Shown one piece after another: positions 7,592 through 15,340 of a stretch of DNA of 64,000 nt. The notes under the pieces are model-generated. The model made no database searches, was not told where the DNA came from, and saw only the letters and a list, made by a program, of their open reading frames with translations. Origin of the DNA: Villigracilis sp900696595 (lineage in GTDB: Bacteria > Chloroflexota > Anaerolineae > Anaerolineales > Villigracilaceae); contig SZPH01000007.1 in the NCBI GenBank assembly GCA_030263615.1, positions 1-64,000 of the forward strand, written 5' to 3'. Each line of letters starts with the position of its first letter. Within the stretch, counting starts at the first letter, position 1. The position numbers were made by a program, and so were the translations under genes.

Positions 7592-7864
7592 TCATCCGTT
7601 ATCGTCCGTTGACGACTTTTCTCGCGCCACCGCTTGAAGCAAATCATCCCATTTCGGGACGCCGACAAAGCGCGTCTCGTTGACGAATATCGTCGGCACA
7701 GACAGCACATTCGCAGCTTTGGCGATCTCGCGCCCGTTCGCCGTCGCCAAACTGACCAATCTCATCTGCACCTGCGAATCCTGCTCTGCCAATCGCTGAA
7801 CCATCTGAATCGCGTTCGGGCAGGTGGCGCAGGTAGGGTGGGTGAAGACACGGATTTCAATCAT
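7592..7864 (-). CDS. Small thioredoxin-fold protein
   Basis: This 90-residue protein has a thioredoxin/glutaredoxin fold pattern: a first strand, 'CATC' redox motif in 'THPTCATCPNA' (residues 8-18) and the cis-proline loop 'VPTIFVNE' (residues 56-63). It has no signal peptide, so it acts in the cytoplasm. Placed between the lipoate-binding protein gene and hdrC, it probably keeps sulfur-carrier thiols or the lipoyl group reduced, or acts as a persulfide shuttle. That role is inferred from context only. Confidence 0.8.
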   Translation of the reverse strand: MIEIRVFTHPTCATCPNAIQMVQRLAEQDSQVQMRLVSLATANGREIAKAANVLSVPTIFVNETRFVGVPKWDDLLQAVAREKSSTDDNG

Positions 7865-7920
7865 GGTTTTTCGTGCGCATGTGTAAGAGACGCTCTCTAG
7901 CGCCAGAGACTATTTCTTAA

Positions 7921-8004
7921 GTACACGGATTACGCGGATTCTCACGGATAGAACCATTAAAAAAAAATCCGTGTTTGTCCGTGCAATCCGTCAAATCCGT
8001 GTAC
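7921..8004. repeat. Long palindrome of the ATCCGTGT family
   Basis: GTACACGGATT (7921-7931) is the exact inverse of AATCCGTGTAC (7994-8004). The interior carries further CGGATT/AATCCG units around an A9 run, so the whole 84 bp can fold on itself. It lies between the lbpA-like and thioredoxin-like genes. Confidence 0.75.
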
Positions 8005-8028
8005 AAAAAGGAGTTGAGAAACACACTC

Positions 8029-8505
8029 TCAGTCCTCATCGGGGAACTCATATCCTTCGCAGTGGATGCAATCGTCCAGGTTCCTGTCTTCCATGAAACC
8101 TTCATACGCCTGCGCCGCGTCCGCGCCTGTGACGAAATCCTTCAAATCGAGCGCGTCGGGCTGAAAGCGGACAACCCAGCCCTTGCGATATGGACTGCGG
8201 TTGACCAGCCCCGCGTCCTCCAGCAGCGATTCGTTCCCCGCGACCAGCGTCCCATCCATCGGCGCCCGCAACGGACCCAGCCATTTGGCGCTTTCGACGA
8301 TGGCGATCGTCTTGCCCTGCTTGTAACGCGCCCCGACAGGGCGAAAACTCACAACAAGGATTCTCCCTGCGGTGGTCTGGGCGACATCTGAAAACCCGAG
8401 CGTCACGCTCCCATCCGTTTCAGGTCTCAGCCAGAGATGTTCTTCGATCTTATAGAACAATCCCAGCGGCAACACACAACTGCGGACAGTGGCAATGTTT
8501 GACAT
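8029..8505 (-). CDS. Lipoate-binding GcvH-like protein (LbpA type)
   Basis: The 158-residue protein has the lipoyl domain of glycine-cleavage H protein with the modifiable lysine in 'VESAKW' (Lys74). No other glycine-cleavage gene is near. Its place among tusA, dsrE and hdr genes identifies it as the sHdr-specific LbpA carrier, on whose lipoyl arm sulfur intermediates are thought to be processed. The start ATG at 8505 is preferred over an in-frame ATG at 8523. Unusual for the family, the C-terminus bears a CxxC pair (Cys146, Cys149) followed by an acidic tail ending 'EFPDED'. Confidence 0.88.
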   Translation of the reverse strand: MSNIATVRSCVLPLGLFYKIEEHLWLRPETDGSVTLGFSDVAQTTAGRILVVSFRPVGARYKQGKTIAIVESAKWLGPLRAPMDGTLVAGNESLLEDAGLVNRSPYRKGWVVRFQPDALDLKDFVTGADAAQAYEGFMEDRNLDDCIHCEGYEFPDED

Positions 8506-8532
8506 CACAAGCCCAATTACCAATCACCAATT

Positions 8533-8622
8533 ACTACTCTCTACTCTCTACTCTCTATTCTCTATTCTCTACTCTCTATTCTCTATTCTCTACTCTCTAT
8601 TCTCTACTCTCTACTCTCTAAA
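8533..8622. repeat. CTACTCT/CTATTCT heptamer tandem array
   Basis: About thirteen consecutive pyrimidine heptamers fill the gap between the dsrE-like gene and lbpA and run into the dsrE stop codon. It is the same family as at 96-152. Confidence 0.8.
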
Positions 8623-9019
8623 ATCCTATAACAGCATCCGCATCGCACGCCATGTCGTTGAACGCCGCGCCGCCGATCATTTCCACCCCTTCGATCATGT
8701 CGTCCATGGTGTAGCCGTGCAGGTCGAGCGAGGGCTGACAGACGAGAAAGCGCACGCCGATCTCCGCCGCCTGTTCGATGAAGAACTTCAATTCCTTGCC
8801 GCCGCCGCCCTTGCGCGGAATGATGATCTTTTCGCCGTTGCCTTTTGCCACGCATTGCGGACCGTTCATGGTGAAGTAAATGCAAACCTCGTTGTCCATC
8901 GCCGCGCCAGCCGTCGCCAAAAAGAAGGGGGTCGCCGTTCTTTCGGGGTCTTTCTCTCCATGCGTTTGCACGTACAAAATCTTTTTCACGTCGGGGTCGT
9001 TCGTCTTCCACACGCTCAT
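8618..9019 (-). CDS. DsrE-family sulfur relay protein
   Basis: The 133-residue protein has the DsrE/DsrF/TusD fold pattern, with 'KKILYVQTHG' as first strand, 'ATPFFLATAGAAM' helix and a conserved cysteine, Cys94, in 'FLVCQPSLDLHG'. This position carries persulfide sulfur in DsrE-type sulfurtransferases. Together with the downstream-reading tusA and dsrE2-like genes it would form a cytoplasmic trans-persulfidation chain feeding the Hdr-like complex. Its last codons lie in the pyrimidine heptamer array. Confidence 0.88.
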   Translation of the reverse strand: MSVWKTNDPDVKKILYVQTHGEKDPERTATPFFLATAGAAMDNEVCIYFTMNGPQCVAKGNGEKIIIPRKGGGGKELKFFIEQAAEIGVRFLVCQPSLDLHGYTMDDMIEGVEMIGGAAFNDMACDADAVIGF

Positions 9020-9041
9020 GCCGCTCTTTCTCCTTTGATTA

Positions 9042-9068
9042 GTAGGTCGCGCTTCAAGCGTGACTTAC
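9042..9068. repeat. GTAGGTCGCGCTT palindrome, copy 1
   Basis: The 27-bp inverted repeat GTAGGTCGCGCTT-C-AAGCGTGACTTAC has related copies at 43471-43497 and 60177-60222. It lies between the two dsrE-family genes. Confidence 0.75.
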
Positions 9069-9073
9069 GACTT

Positions 9074-9598
9074 CTATACAAACAACTGCACGTCCGCGTC
9101 TGCCGCGTATTCGAGGAAGGTCGCCGCGCCGCCGATCTCACATTCCTTGATGAAGTCCTCGCGCTTGAAGCCGAAGACGTCCATCGTCATCTGACAGCCG
9201 ATCATGCGCACGTCCAGTTCGATCGCCATATCGCGCAATTCTTCAATGGAGGCGACTCCCTTGTTCTTGAAAGTCTGCTTCATCAACGTGGTCGCTAGCG
9301 CCTCAAAGCCGGGGACGTTCGCCATGAGCAGGTTCGGCATGGGCCAGGCGATGTTTTGGAATCCCTCCGGACCGAAGGGCATCTTCATCGGCATGGCGGG
9401 GTTGCCCAATGGGGAGACCGAAGCCGAGAGGTCCGGTTTTAGAAGCGTGAGGCCGTAGAAGGTAAAAAAAACGCCCACCTCCCATCCCATCGCGCCGGCG
9501 GCGGTCGCGAGGATGAACGGCGGGTATGCCCAGTCGAGAGTTCCCTTGCTTGCGATCAGGGCGAGTCGCTTGGGAGCGTTCGGGTCGGATTTGGACAT
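9074..9598 (-). CDS. DsrE2-like sulfur relay protein
   Basis: The 174-residue protein matches the DsrE2/DsrE-F-like group: 'LALIASKGTLDWAYPPF' (residues 12-28), 'FFTFYGLTLL' (44-53) and 'PLGNPAMPMKMP' (63-74). The conserved Cys135 sits in 'MIGCQMTMD'. DsrE2-type proteins accept sulfane sulfur and commonly sit beside tusA and rhodanese genes. Unlike some DsrE2 forms it shows no clear membrane helices. The start at 9598 is 42 bp from tusA. Confidence 0.88.
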   Translation of the reverse strand: MSKSDPNAPKRLALIASKGTLDWAYPPFILATAAGAMGWEVGVFFTFYGLTLLKPDLSASVSPLGNPAMPMKMPFGPEGFQNIAWPMPNLLMANVPGFEALATTLMKQTFKNKGVASIEELRDMAIELDVRMIGCQMTMDVFGFKREDFIKECEIGGAATFLEYAADADVQLFV

Positions 9599-9640
9599 GT
9601 CAACCTCTTTTCTTGTTTATGGCGCAAGATGAATCTTGCG

Positions 9641-9880
9641 TTACTTCTTCTTTAGATAGAAGATGAACTTGCCGTTTTCTGTCGTCGAACGGAGCAGTTC
9701 ATTGCCGGTTTGGCGGCTCCAAGCCTCCATATCCGGCGGCGCGCCGGGGTCGGTGGCGATCATCTTCAAGACCTGCCCCGCTTGCAGTTCTTTCATCGCC
9801 TTGGACGTTTTCACGACCGGCATGGGGCAGAGCATCCCGGAGCAATCCAACACCTGATCTTCCTTGATCACATCCGTCAT
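9641..9880 (-). CDS. tusA: TusA-family sulfur carrier
   Basis: The protein is 79 residues from the ATG at 9880, which has a perfect AAAGGAGG site; longer readings lack support. It has the TusA signature 'LDCSGMLCPMPVVKTSKAM', with the sulfur-carrying Cys18 in CPMP and an additional Cys13. TusA accepts sulfane sulfur and hands it to DsrE-type proteins in the cytoplasm. It is the first gene of the minus-strand sulfur cluster, so the cluster promoter is expected in 9881-10029. Confidence 0.93.
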   Translation of the reverse strand: MTDVIKEDQVLDCSGMLCPMPVVKTSKAMKELQAGQVLKMIATDPGAPPDMEAWSRQTGNELLRSTTENGKFIFYLKKK

Positions 9881-9950
9881 TCGAGCCTCCTTTGGAATTT
9901 TCCAATGATAATGAATTGACCCGAGTCCTGCCATCCCGCGCGCATGGGAT

Positions 9951-9992
9951 TTTTCCTCCCCCGCGCGGGGGAGAAGCCAATTCGGATATAAT
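9951..9992 (+). promoter_or_regulatory. Possible -10 region and GC-rich hairpin between divergent tusA and kinase genes
   Basis: CTCCCCCGCGCGGGGGAG (9956-9973) is a perfect palindrome, followed by TATAAT at 9987-9992 on the plus strand, 38 bases before the kinase ATG. No good -35 box is visible, so promoter assignment is weak. Confidence 0.35.
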
Positions 9993-10029
9993 GATTCTAC
10001 GCCTTAACCTTTGATTGGCAAGACCCCGC

Positions 10030-11700
10030 ATGGTCAAAAGCGTCGAGTCACTCTTTCGCGCAAACCGCGTCTTCATCTTTCTGGTTTTTTTCCGCTGGGC
10101 GTCCATCGTCCCGGCGTTGTTTCTTTTAAATGCCGGAGCGCGCTTCATCGTCCACCCGATTGCGACGTTCGCGCTTGCCCTGGGCGTCAATATCTTCGTT
10201 TCCATCTTCAACCGCCGCCTCAACGGGTTGGTCGTATCGCATCCGATCGCGCTCGGGGCGGATATCCTCGTTTCCGCGGCGCTCCTCGCATTGAGCGGCG
10301 GCGCGGAGAGTCCTTATTATCTCTACGCGCTCAGCCCCCTGCTGGCGGGCGCGTTTTTCTTTCAAGCGCGCGGCGCGGTGTTTTCCTCCCTCCTCCATAC
10401 GTTGCTGTATCTCGCCTTCGTCCTTCCCGCCTCTCAAGAATCGGGCGACGCGGCGTCCATCGTCACGCAACTCGCGGGCATCTGGCTGCTGCCGCTTCTC
10501 TTTGCCTATCCATCCACGCTGCTCAAGTCTGTGAATGAGACGACCGCCGAACTCTCGGCGGCCCACCGTCAACTGGAGATCATCCACGATCTGACGGTTT
10601 TGTTGCAAGCCGCGCCCGATTTACTCTCTGTTCAAGAGCGCGTCCTCGGCGCGGTCACGACTGAGTTGGGTTTTTCAAAAGCCGTCGTCGCCCTCGTGGA
10701 CCCCGCCCGCGAAGAACTGGGCGGCTGGCAGGTTTATCCGCCGCAGAATGATTTTCCAAAACCCAACCCGATACCCCTGAAATCTGAAAACGGCGAACTC
10801 ATCAAATCCCTGCTGACCCGCAACAGGTTCATTTCCGCAAACCAGCCCCTGATCATGGATACGCAGCTCGGCCGCTGGCTCAACAAAAACAGGTGGTTCG
10901 TCACGCCGCTTTATTTGAGGGAACACCCCGTTGGAATTTTGCTGGTCGAGGAATCTGGTCTGACGCCCGAGCGTGAGTCGACTCTCATGACGGTTGCGAA
11001 TCAAGCCGCCCTGGCGCTGGGGACGACGATCCTGTGCATTGACCGCGCCCGACGCCTCGCCGTCGAGACCGAACGCAACCGCATCGCCCGCGACATCCAC
11101 GACACCGTCGCCCAATCCCTCTTCGGCATTACCTACTCGCTCGACGCCTGCATCTCCATGCTCCCGCAAAAAGCCGAAGATGTGCGCGCTGAACTCATCG
11201 AACTGCGCTCGCTCGCCAATTCGGCGCACGACGAAGTCCGCCGCTCCATTTTTGACCTGTGGCCCTCGGCGCTCACCATCGAACTCTTCATGGCGGACCT
11301 TACGAATTATGTCAGCAGTTGCTGCCGCCCGCGTTCGTTCAGCATCGTTTTCAGCAATCACGGCGATTTCAATTCGCTTTCCTCCGGTATGCGGCGAACC
11401 GTTTACCGCATGGCGCAGGAGGCGCTGGCAAACTCGGCGCGACATTCGGGGGCGAACTCCGCGCGGCTGTGTCTGACCGTTTCGGACGAGGATATCTATC
11501 TGGTCGTCTCCGACGAAGGCAAAGGCTTCGACCCGGCCGTCGCCCTCTCGCGCAGTCAGAACCGCGAACACTTCGGTTTGCACGGTATGCAGGAGCGGGT
11601 CCGAGCCTTGGGCGGCGAATTCGAACTCGCTTCGCGCCCTGGCGCCGGGACGCGCGTCATGATCACCCTGCCCATCCACAATGGACAACATCATGCCTGA
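10030..11700 (+). CDS. Membrane sensor histidine kinase (NarL/DegS type)
   Basis: The 556-residue protein has about five or six hydrophobic segments in residues 12-165, a GAF-like region (about 185-335), a HisKA_3 dimerisation domain with His357 in 'IARDIHDTVAQSL', and an ATPase domain with 'AQEALANSARHS' and 'HFGLHGMQERV'. It would autophosphorylate and pass phosphate to the response regulator encoded next, with which it overlaps by 8 bp. The input signal is unknown; the missing periplasmic domain suggests membrane or intracellular sensing. It is divergent from the sulfur cluster, so control of those genes is possible but not shown. Confidence 0.93.
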   Translation: MVKSVESLFRANRVFIFLVFFRWASIVPALFLLNAGARFIVHPIATFALALGVNIFVSIFNRRLNGLVVSHPIALGADILVSAALLALSGGAESPYYLYALSPLLAGAFFFQARGAVFSSLLHTLLYLAFVLPASQESGDAASIVTQLAGIWLLPLLFAYPSTLLKSVNETTAELSAAHRQLEIIHDLTVLLQAAPDLLSVQERVLGAVTTELGFSKAVVALVDPAREELGGWQVYPPQNDFPKPNPIPLKSENGELIKSLLTRNRFISANQPLIMDTQLGRWLNKNRWFVTPLYLREHPVGILLVEESGLTPERESTLMTVANQAALALGTTILCIDRARRLAVETERNRIARDIHDTVAQSLFGITYSLDACISMLPQKAEDVRAELIELRSLANSAHDEVRRSIFDLWPSALTIELFMADLTNYVSSCCRPRSFSIVFSNHGDFNSLSSGMRRTVYRMAQEALANSARHSGANSARLCLTVSDEDIYLVVSDEGKGFDPAVALSRSQNREHFGLHGMQERVRALGGEFELASRPGAGTRVMITLPIHNGQHHA

Positions 11701-12337
11701 CCCCATCCGCATCCTTATCGTGGACGATCATGCCGTGGTCCGCAAAGGGTTGGCAATGGTCCTTCGTCTGGAACCAGGCTTCGAGGTCGTCGGCGAAGCG
11801 GAAAATGGACGACTCGGCTTGGAAGCGGCAAAAAAACTCCAGCCGGATATCGCCCTTGTGGATTTGATCATGCCGGAGATGGATGGGCAGGAGATGGCGC
11901 TGGCTTTACGGAAGTCGAATCCCGGAATCAAGATCATGATGCTGACCGGCACCGAAGTGGACGACCGCGTCTACGACCTGCTTGCGGCGGGCGTCGAAGG
12001 GTATGCTTTGAAGAACATCGAACCGTCAGAGCTGATGCGCGGAATCCATGCCGTGATTCACGGCGAGACCTTCCTGCATCCCGATGTAATGAAAAAAGTG
12101 TTGGAACGCATGAAACCCCAGCCCACGCCCGCCGCGTCGTTGACCCACCGAGAGTTGGAAGTGTTGGAATGGATGGCGACGCCCAACACCTACAAACAGA
12201 TCGCCGCGCATCTTGGCGTGGGCGAGGAGACCGTCCGCACGCACGCCAAGAACATCCTCGAAAAACTGCGTCAGCCCAACCGCGCGCAAGCCGTCCTCGC
12301 GGCGATGAAGATGAAACTAATCAAACTGGATGGGTGA
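11693..12337 (+). CDS. LuxR/NarL-family response regulator
   Basis: The receiver domain has the acidic pair 'VDDH' and the phospho-acceptor Asp57 in 'LVDLIMPEMDG', with 'MLTGTE' and a C-terminal LuxR HTH ('LTHRELEVLEWMA' from about residue 147, then 'VGEETVRTHAKNILEKL'). It binds DNA after phosphorylation by the preceding kinase. An in-frame ATG at 11681 is also possible; 11693 gives the usual start/stop overlap. Targets are unknown. Confidence 0.95.
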   Translation: MPDPIRILIVDDHAVVRKGLAMVLRLEPGFEVVGEAENGRLGLEAAKKLQPDIALVDLIMPEMDGQEMALALRKSNPGIKIMMLTGTEVDDRVYDLLAAGVEGYALKNIEPSELMRGIHAVIHGETFLHPDVMKKVLERMKPQPTPAASLTHRELEVLEWMATPNTYKQIAAHLGVGEETVRTHAKNILEKLRQPNRAQAVLAAMKMKLIKLDG

Positions 12338-12344
12338 CGCCCCT

Positions 12345-12902
12345 TTACGGACCCACCGTGATCTTCACCCAAAACGTCTTTTCCGTTCCGATCGGCACAT
12401 CCCTTCCCTGCGGGTCGTTGATCGTGAAATAAGCGGTGTACGACCCGTCCGCCATTGGAGCAATCAACTCCACCGAGACTTGAACAGACTCTTTTAACAA
12501 CGTCTCCGGTATCGGCGCGGAGAGCGGCGCGTTCATCCTGTCCCCGGCGGCGAACTTAAGAGTGTACCCGTACCAGGGACAACTCCCGTTGTTGATGAAT
12601 TCCCAGGTCTTGACGAATTTCTGCCCCGGCTTCATCTGAGTCCCGTCGGGGACGGTCACATCGTGGACGAGGACGGCGCTGTCCTCGCAGTTCGGGTCAA
12701 TCGTGACGCGGAACGTCGGCGTGGACGTCGCTCCCGGCGTGGCTGTGAACGCGGGCGGCGCGTACGCCTCTTTTGTCGGCGCGAGAGTCGCCGTCACAAA
12801 ATTCGCAGGGACGGGCGTGTTCGGCTTTTCCACCTCAACTGAAATACAGGCGGCAAGCAAGCGCCCAAACACCCACAACAAAAACAAACTTTTCTTACTC
12901 AT
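12345..12902 (-). CDS. Lipoprotein with NBR1-type Ig-like domain
   Basis: The 185-residue protein has a short signal peptide with a lipobox ('LLAAC', Cys19), a Thr/Pro/Ala-rich linker (residues 25-68) and a C-terminal Ig-like domain of the 'next to BRCA1' type, marked by 'VTVPDGT', 'FVKTWEFINNGSCPW' and 'DGSYTAYF'. Such exported lipoproteins are frequent in Anaerolineae. The function is probably surface binding or scaffolding. It converges on the response regulator with a 7-bp gap. Confidence 0.85.
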   Translation of the reverse strand: MSKKSLFLLWVFGRLLAACISVEVEKPNTPVPANFVTATLAPTKEAYAPPAFTATPGATSTPTFRVTIDPNCEDSAVLVHDVTVPDGTQMKPGQKFVKTWEFINNGSCPWYGYTLKFAAGDRMNAPLSAPIPETLLKESVQVSVELIAPMADGSYTAYFTINDPQGRDVPIGTEKTFWVKITVGP

Positions 12903-12906
12903 TGCG

Positions 12907-13003
12907 TCTTAACCACTCGACTACTCAACTATTCGACTACTCAACTATTCGACTACTCAACTATTCGACTATTCGACTATTCAACCATCCAACCACCCAA
13001 CCA
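12907..13003. repeat. CTACTCAA/CTATTCGA octamer tandem array
   Basis: The 100-bp gap consists of alternating CTACTCAA and CTATTCGA-type octamers grading into CAACCATC/CAACCACC. It resembles, but is not identical to, the heptamer arrays in the sulfur cluster. Confidence 0.75.
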
Positions 13004-13005
13004 CC

Positions 13006-15270
13006 TCAAAACATCATCATCTGCCCGACCGCCTTCTCGACCGGGTCGCTTACAATTTGTTCCTCGAAGGTTTCGCGGGTCAAAATGGGCAGTTCAAGCA
13101 GTCCGCGCAGCGCGCGATATTTGACCAGGCGATGCTTTTTCAAACTCTCTTTTAATGAAGGGTCGCGTTCCTGTTTGTAAGCCGCCAGCGCCGCCCGCCC
13201 GCCGGGGATGACGATGACAGTCTGCTCGTCCGCGCGCTCCAACGCGCGGTGAATCAACGCCGACGCCAATACGTAAAACTTTCGCGCGGAACCGCCCTGC
13301 TCGAACCAGGTCAAAATGCGACCCTCCTGCTTGGATTTGTAATCGAGCCGCTTCCCGATCTCTTCGATCAGATCGAAGACCTTTTGCATTTCGTCGCGCC
13401 GGGCGGCGGCATAATCCTCGCGGCGCAACGTCCAGATTCCCCCATCCTTATCCGCGTAAGAATTCAAGACGGCATAGATCAAACCCTTGGAGGGCGTCAT
13501 CAAACCGGGGAACTGTTTGTTCAACTCCCCTTCCACTTCGAGATAGATCGCCTCCGGGTTCTTTTGCAAATAAGTCACGACCGCCGCTTCCACCTTGTCC
13601 GACAGCGATTCGTCCTGAGCGGAGCGGCGCTGGAGACGCCGCGCAGTCGCAGGACCCCACATCCCCGTATCCACTGCTTCGCCGGACGAATAGTGAGCGA
13701 ACTCCTTCCCCCCCTTCAACGCTTCTTCCATTGCGTTCTGCGTTTTACGCATGGCGACATCCCACTCATCCCCATCCTGTTTCAACGCGTTCGACTGCGC
13801 CAGCGCGATCAACCCCGCCGTGTGAACGTGTAAATATCCCGCCGGTTCTCCGCGCGCGGACAGGAATTCGCGCGCCCCCTTTCGTATCGTTTCGATCTCC
13901 AGCGGCGCGGGCGTTGGCTTGCTTCCGCTTTTCCAGAGAACCTGCGCCGGGTCGTGTTCGGTGCGCAATGCGACGCTTTCCAAGACAAAACCCGCCGCTT
14001 GCGCCGCCGTCAAGGCCGAGGTCATGAACGGCGCTTCGGGTTCGGGCATAATGCCGAAAACCGGCACGCCGTCCGCAAGCAACTCATTCAAATGAGAGAA
14101 CATCGCATACAAGGCAGTCGCATTCCACGCCCAATCGTAACGTCTGCGCCGCAAAGCGATCTTATACGGCTCGACCGCCTCCCTGCCCCACAGCCAGCCC
14201 GCCCACAACGCCGAAAGAGTCCAGAACGCCTGGTTTGGTCTTGGGATGGAACTGACCACAGCCGTAATGGGAATCTCCCGCTTGACTTCATGCGCCAAAT
14301 CCTTGAGACGGCCCTCATAGATGACGATCCCGCCCGTCTCCGGGATTTTACGGGGCCACGCCTCGAACGGGACGGGGGAGCCTGATCCTGCAAACAAGCC
14401 GACTCCACGCTCGAGCATGGTCCACAGATTCTCCTCGCGGAACTGGTTCGGCGTGGACAACTGCTTCGGGCGCGGACGCCCCGCCGGGTGCGCCCAGAGC
14501 GTATTGCCCGCGTCGAACGCCAGCAAAAGCAAAGCCGTCAACGCCCGTTTACGGAGCGTGGGAAGCGTCATCCCATCCAAACGGTTGAGGATCGTGCCGA
14601 TCGCATACAAGGGGCGCGGAAGATAATGCTCGATGGCTTCCTCGGCGTAGATGCGGTCTTCGTCTTTGAGCGGCGCCACGCGCTCGAACAAGCGGGTGCG
14701 ATGCAGGGCGTCGGTCGCCGCAATGCGTTTTGCGTTTTCCCGATCGGCGTCGGTCGCAACCCGTTCGCCCGCGTCGCCGCAATGCTTACAGTCATATATC
14801 TTTGCGTACGGAGCGTCTTCGCCCCTGCGCCAGAGAAAAGCCCGGGCGTGGGTTTGTGATTCGCATTTTTCGCATTGGGTCAGGTAAAGGGATTGCAGGT
14901 GGAGTTCGAGCCTCTCGTCCCCCTTTTTGACCGCGCCCAAATCGGCGAGCGCGGCGGTGAATTCCGATTCGGGCGGCGGGTCGGCGAAGATTTCCAGAAG
15001 GAAGCGCGTAATCGGGTTGTTCGCCGTCACCAGCACGCGGAATCCGCTGCGCGCGGCTTCGAGCGCAAGCTTCGGGGAGAATCCGAACGGGTCGAGCAAC
15101 CAACTACCGGACTTGCCCTGCAAAGCCCCCGAAGGGCGAGCCGCGTCGAAGGGAGGGGCAAGATGCGAGAGCCATCCCGAAACGACTCCATCCTCCAGCG
15201 CGGGTAAAAAACGCGAGAGGGGTCCGGCGTCTGCGGGTTTGAATCCGGGGATGTAGGGCTGGGGATTCAT
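13006..15270 (-). CDS. Degenerate DNA methylase-like protein (probable pseudo-enzyme)
   Basis: The 754-residue protein has the layout of large DUF1156-type DNA methylases. 'LLDPFGFSPKLALEAARSGF' (58-77) aligns with motif I (DPFxGxG) but lacks the glycines. A zinc-ribbon-like region has Cys133/136 and Cys161/164. 'VVSSIPRPNQAFWTLSALW' (338-356) aligns with the catalytic DPPY motif and following helix, but DPPY is replaced. A winged-helix-like C-terminal half follows. Loss of both SAM and catalytic motifs suggests a non-catalytic DNA- or RNA-binding protein. No nuclease gene is adjacent. The family assignment is my alignment by eye and is moderately sure. Confidence 0.6.
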   Translation of the reverse strand: MNPQPYIPGFKPADAGPLSRFLPALEDGVVSGWLSHLAPPFDAARPSGALQGKSGSWLLDPFGFSPKLALEAARSGFRVLVTANNPITRFLLEIFADPPPESEFTAALADLGAVKKGDERLELHLQSLYLTQCEKCESQTHARAFLWRRGEDAPYAKIYDCKHCGDAGERVATDADRENAKRIAATDALHRTRLFERVAPLKDEDRIYAEEAIEHYLPRPLYAIGTILNRLDGMTLPTLRKRALTALLLLAFDAGNTLWAHPAGRPRPKQLSTPNQFREENLWTMLERGVGLFAGSGSPVPFEAWPRKIPETGGIVIYEGRLKDLAHEVKREIPITAVVSSIPRPNQAFWTLSALWAGWLWGREAVEPYKIALRRRRYDWAWNATALYAMFSHLNELLADGVPVFGIMPEPEAPFMTSALTAAQAAGFVLESVALRTEHDPAQVLWKSGSKPTPAPLEIETIRKGAREFLSARGEPAGYLHVHTAGLIALAQSNALKQDGDEWDVAMRKTQNAMEEALKGGKEFAHYSSGEAVDTGMWGPATARRLQRRSAQDESLSDKVEAAVVTYLQKNPEAIYLEVEGELNKQFPGLMTPSKGLIYAVLNSYADKDGGIWTLRREDYAAARRDEMQKVFDLIEEIGKRLDYKSKQEGRILTWFEQGGSARKFYVLASALIHRALERADEQTVIVIPGGRAALAAYKQERDPSLKESLKKHRLVKYRALRGLLELPILTRETFEEQIVSDPVEKAVGQMMMF

Positions 15271-15340
15271 CCGGGTGTGCGTCGCGCCGTTGGGTCGGAC
15301 GCGGCTTCCAAATCGGAGAAGGCGAAGGGGGGGGCGAGTC

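Noticed and set aside
8029..8505. Housekeeping glycine-cleavage H protein
   Set aside because: There are no gcvT or gcvP genes nearby, and the gene is embedded in tusA/dsrE/hdr genes.
8533..8622. Heptamer array considered as a CRISPR array
   Set aside because: Units are 7 nt without spacers, and no cas gene is present.
10011..10538. Overlapping plus-strand frame inside the sensor kinase gene
   Set aside because: The kinase frame carries clear membrane, HisKA_3 and ATPase motifs; the other frame is a GC-rich shadow without domains.
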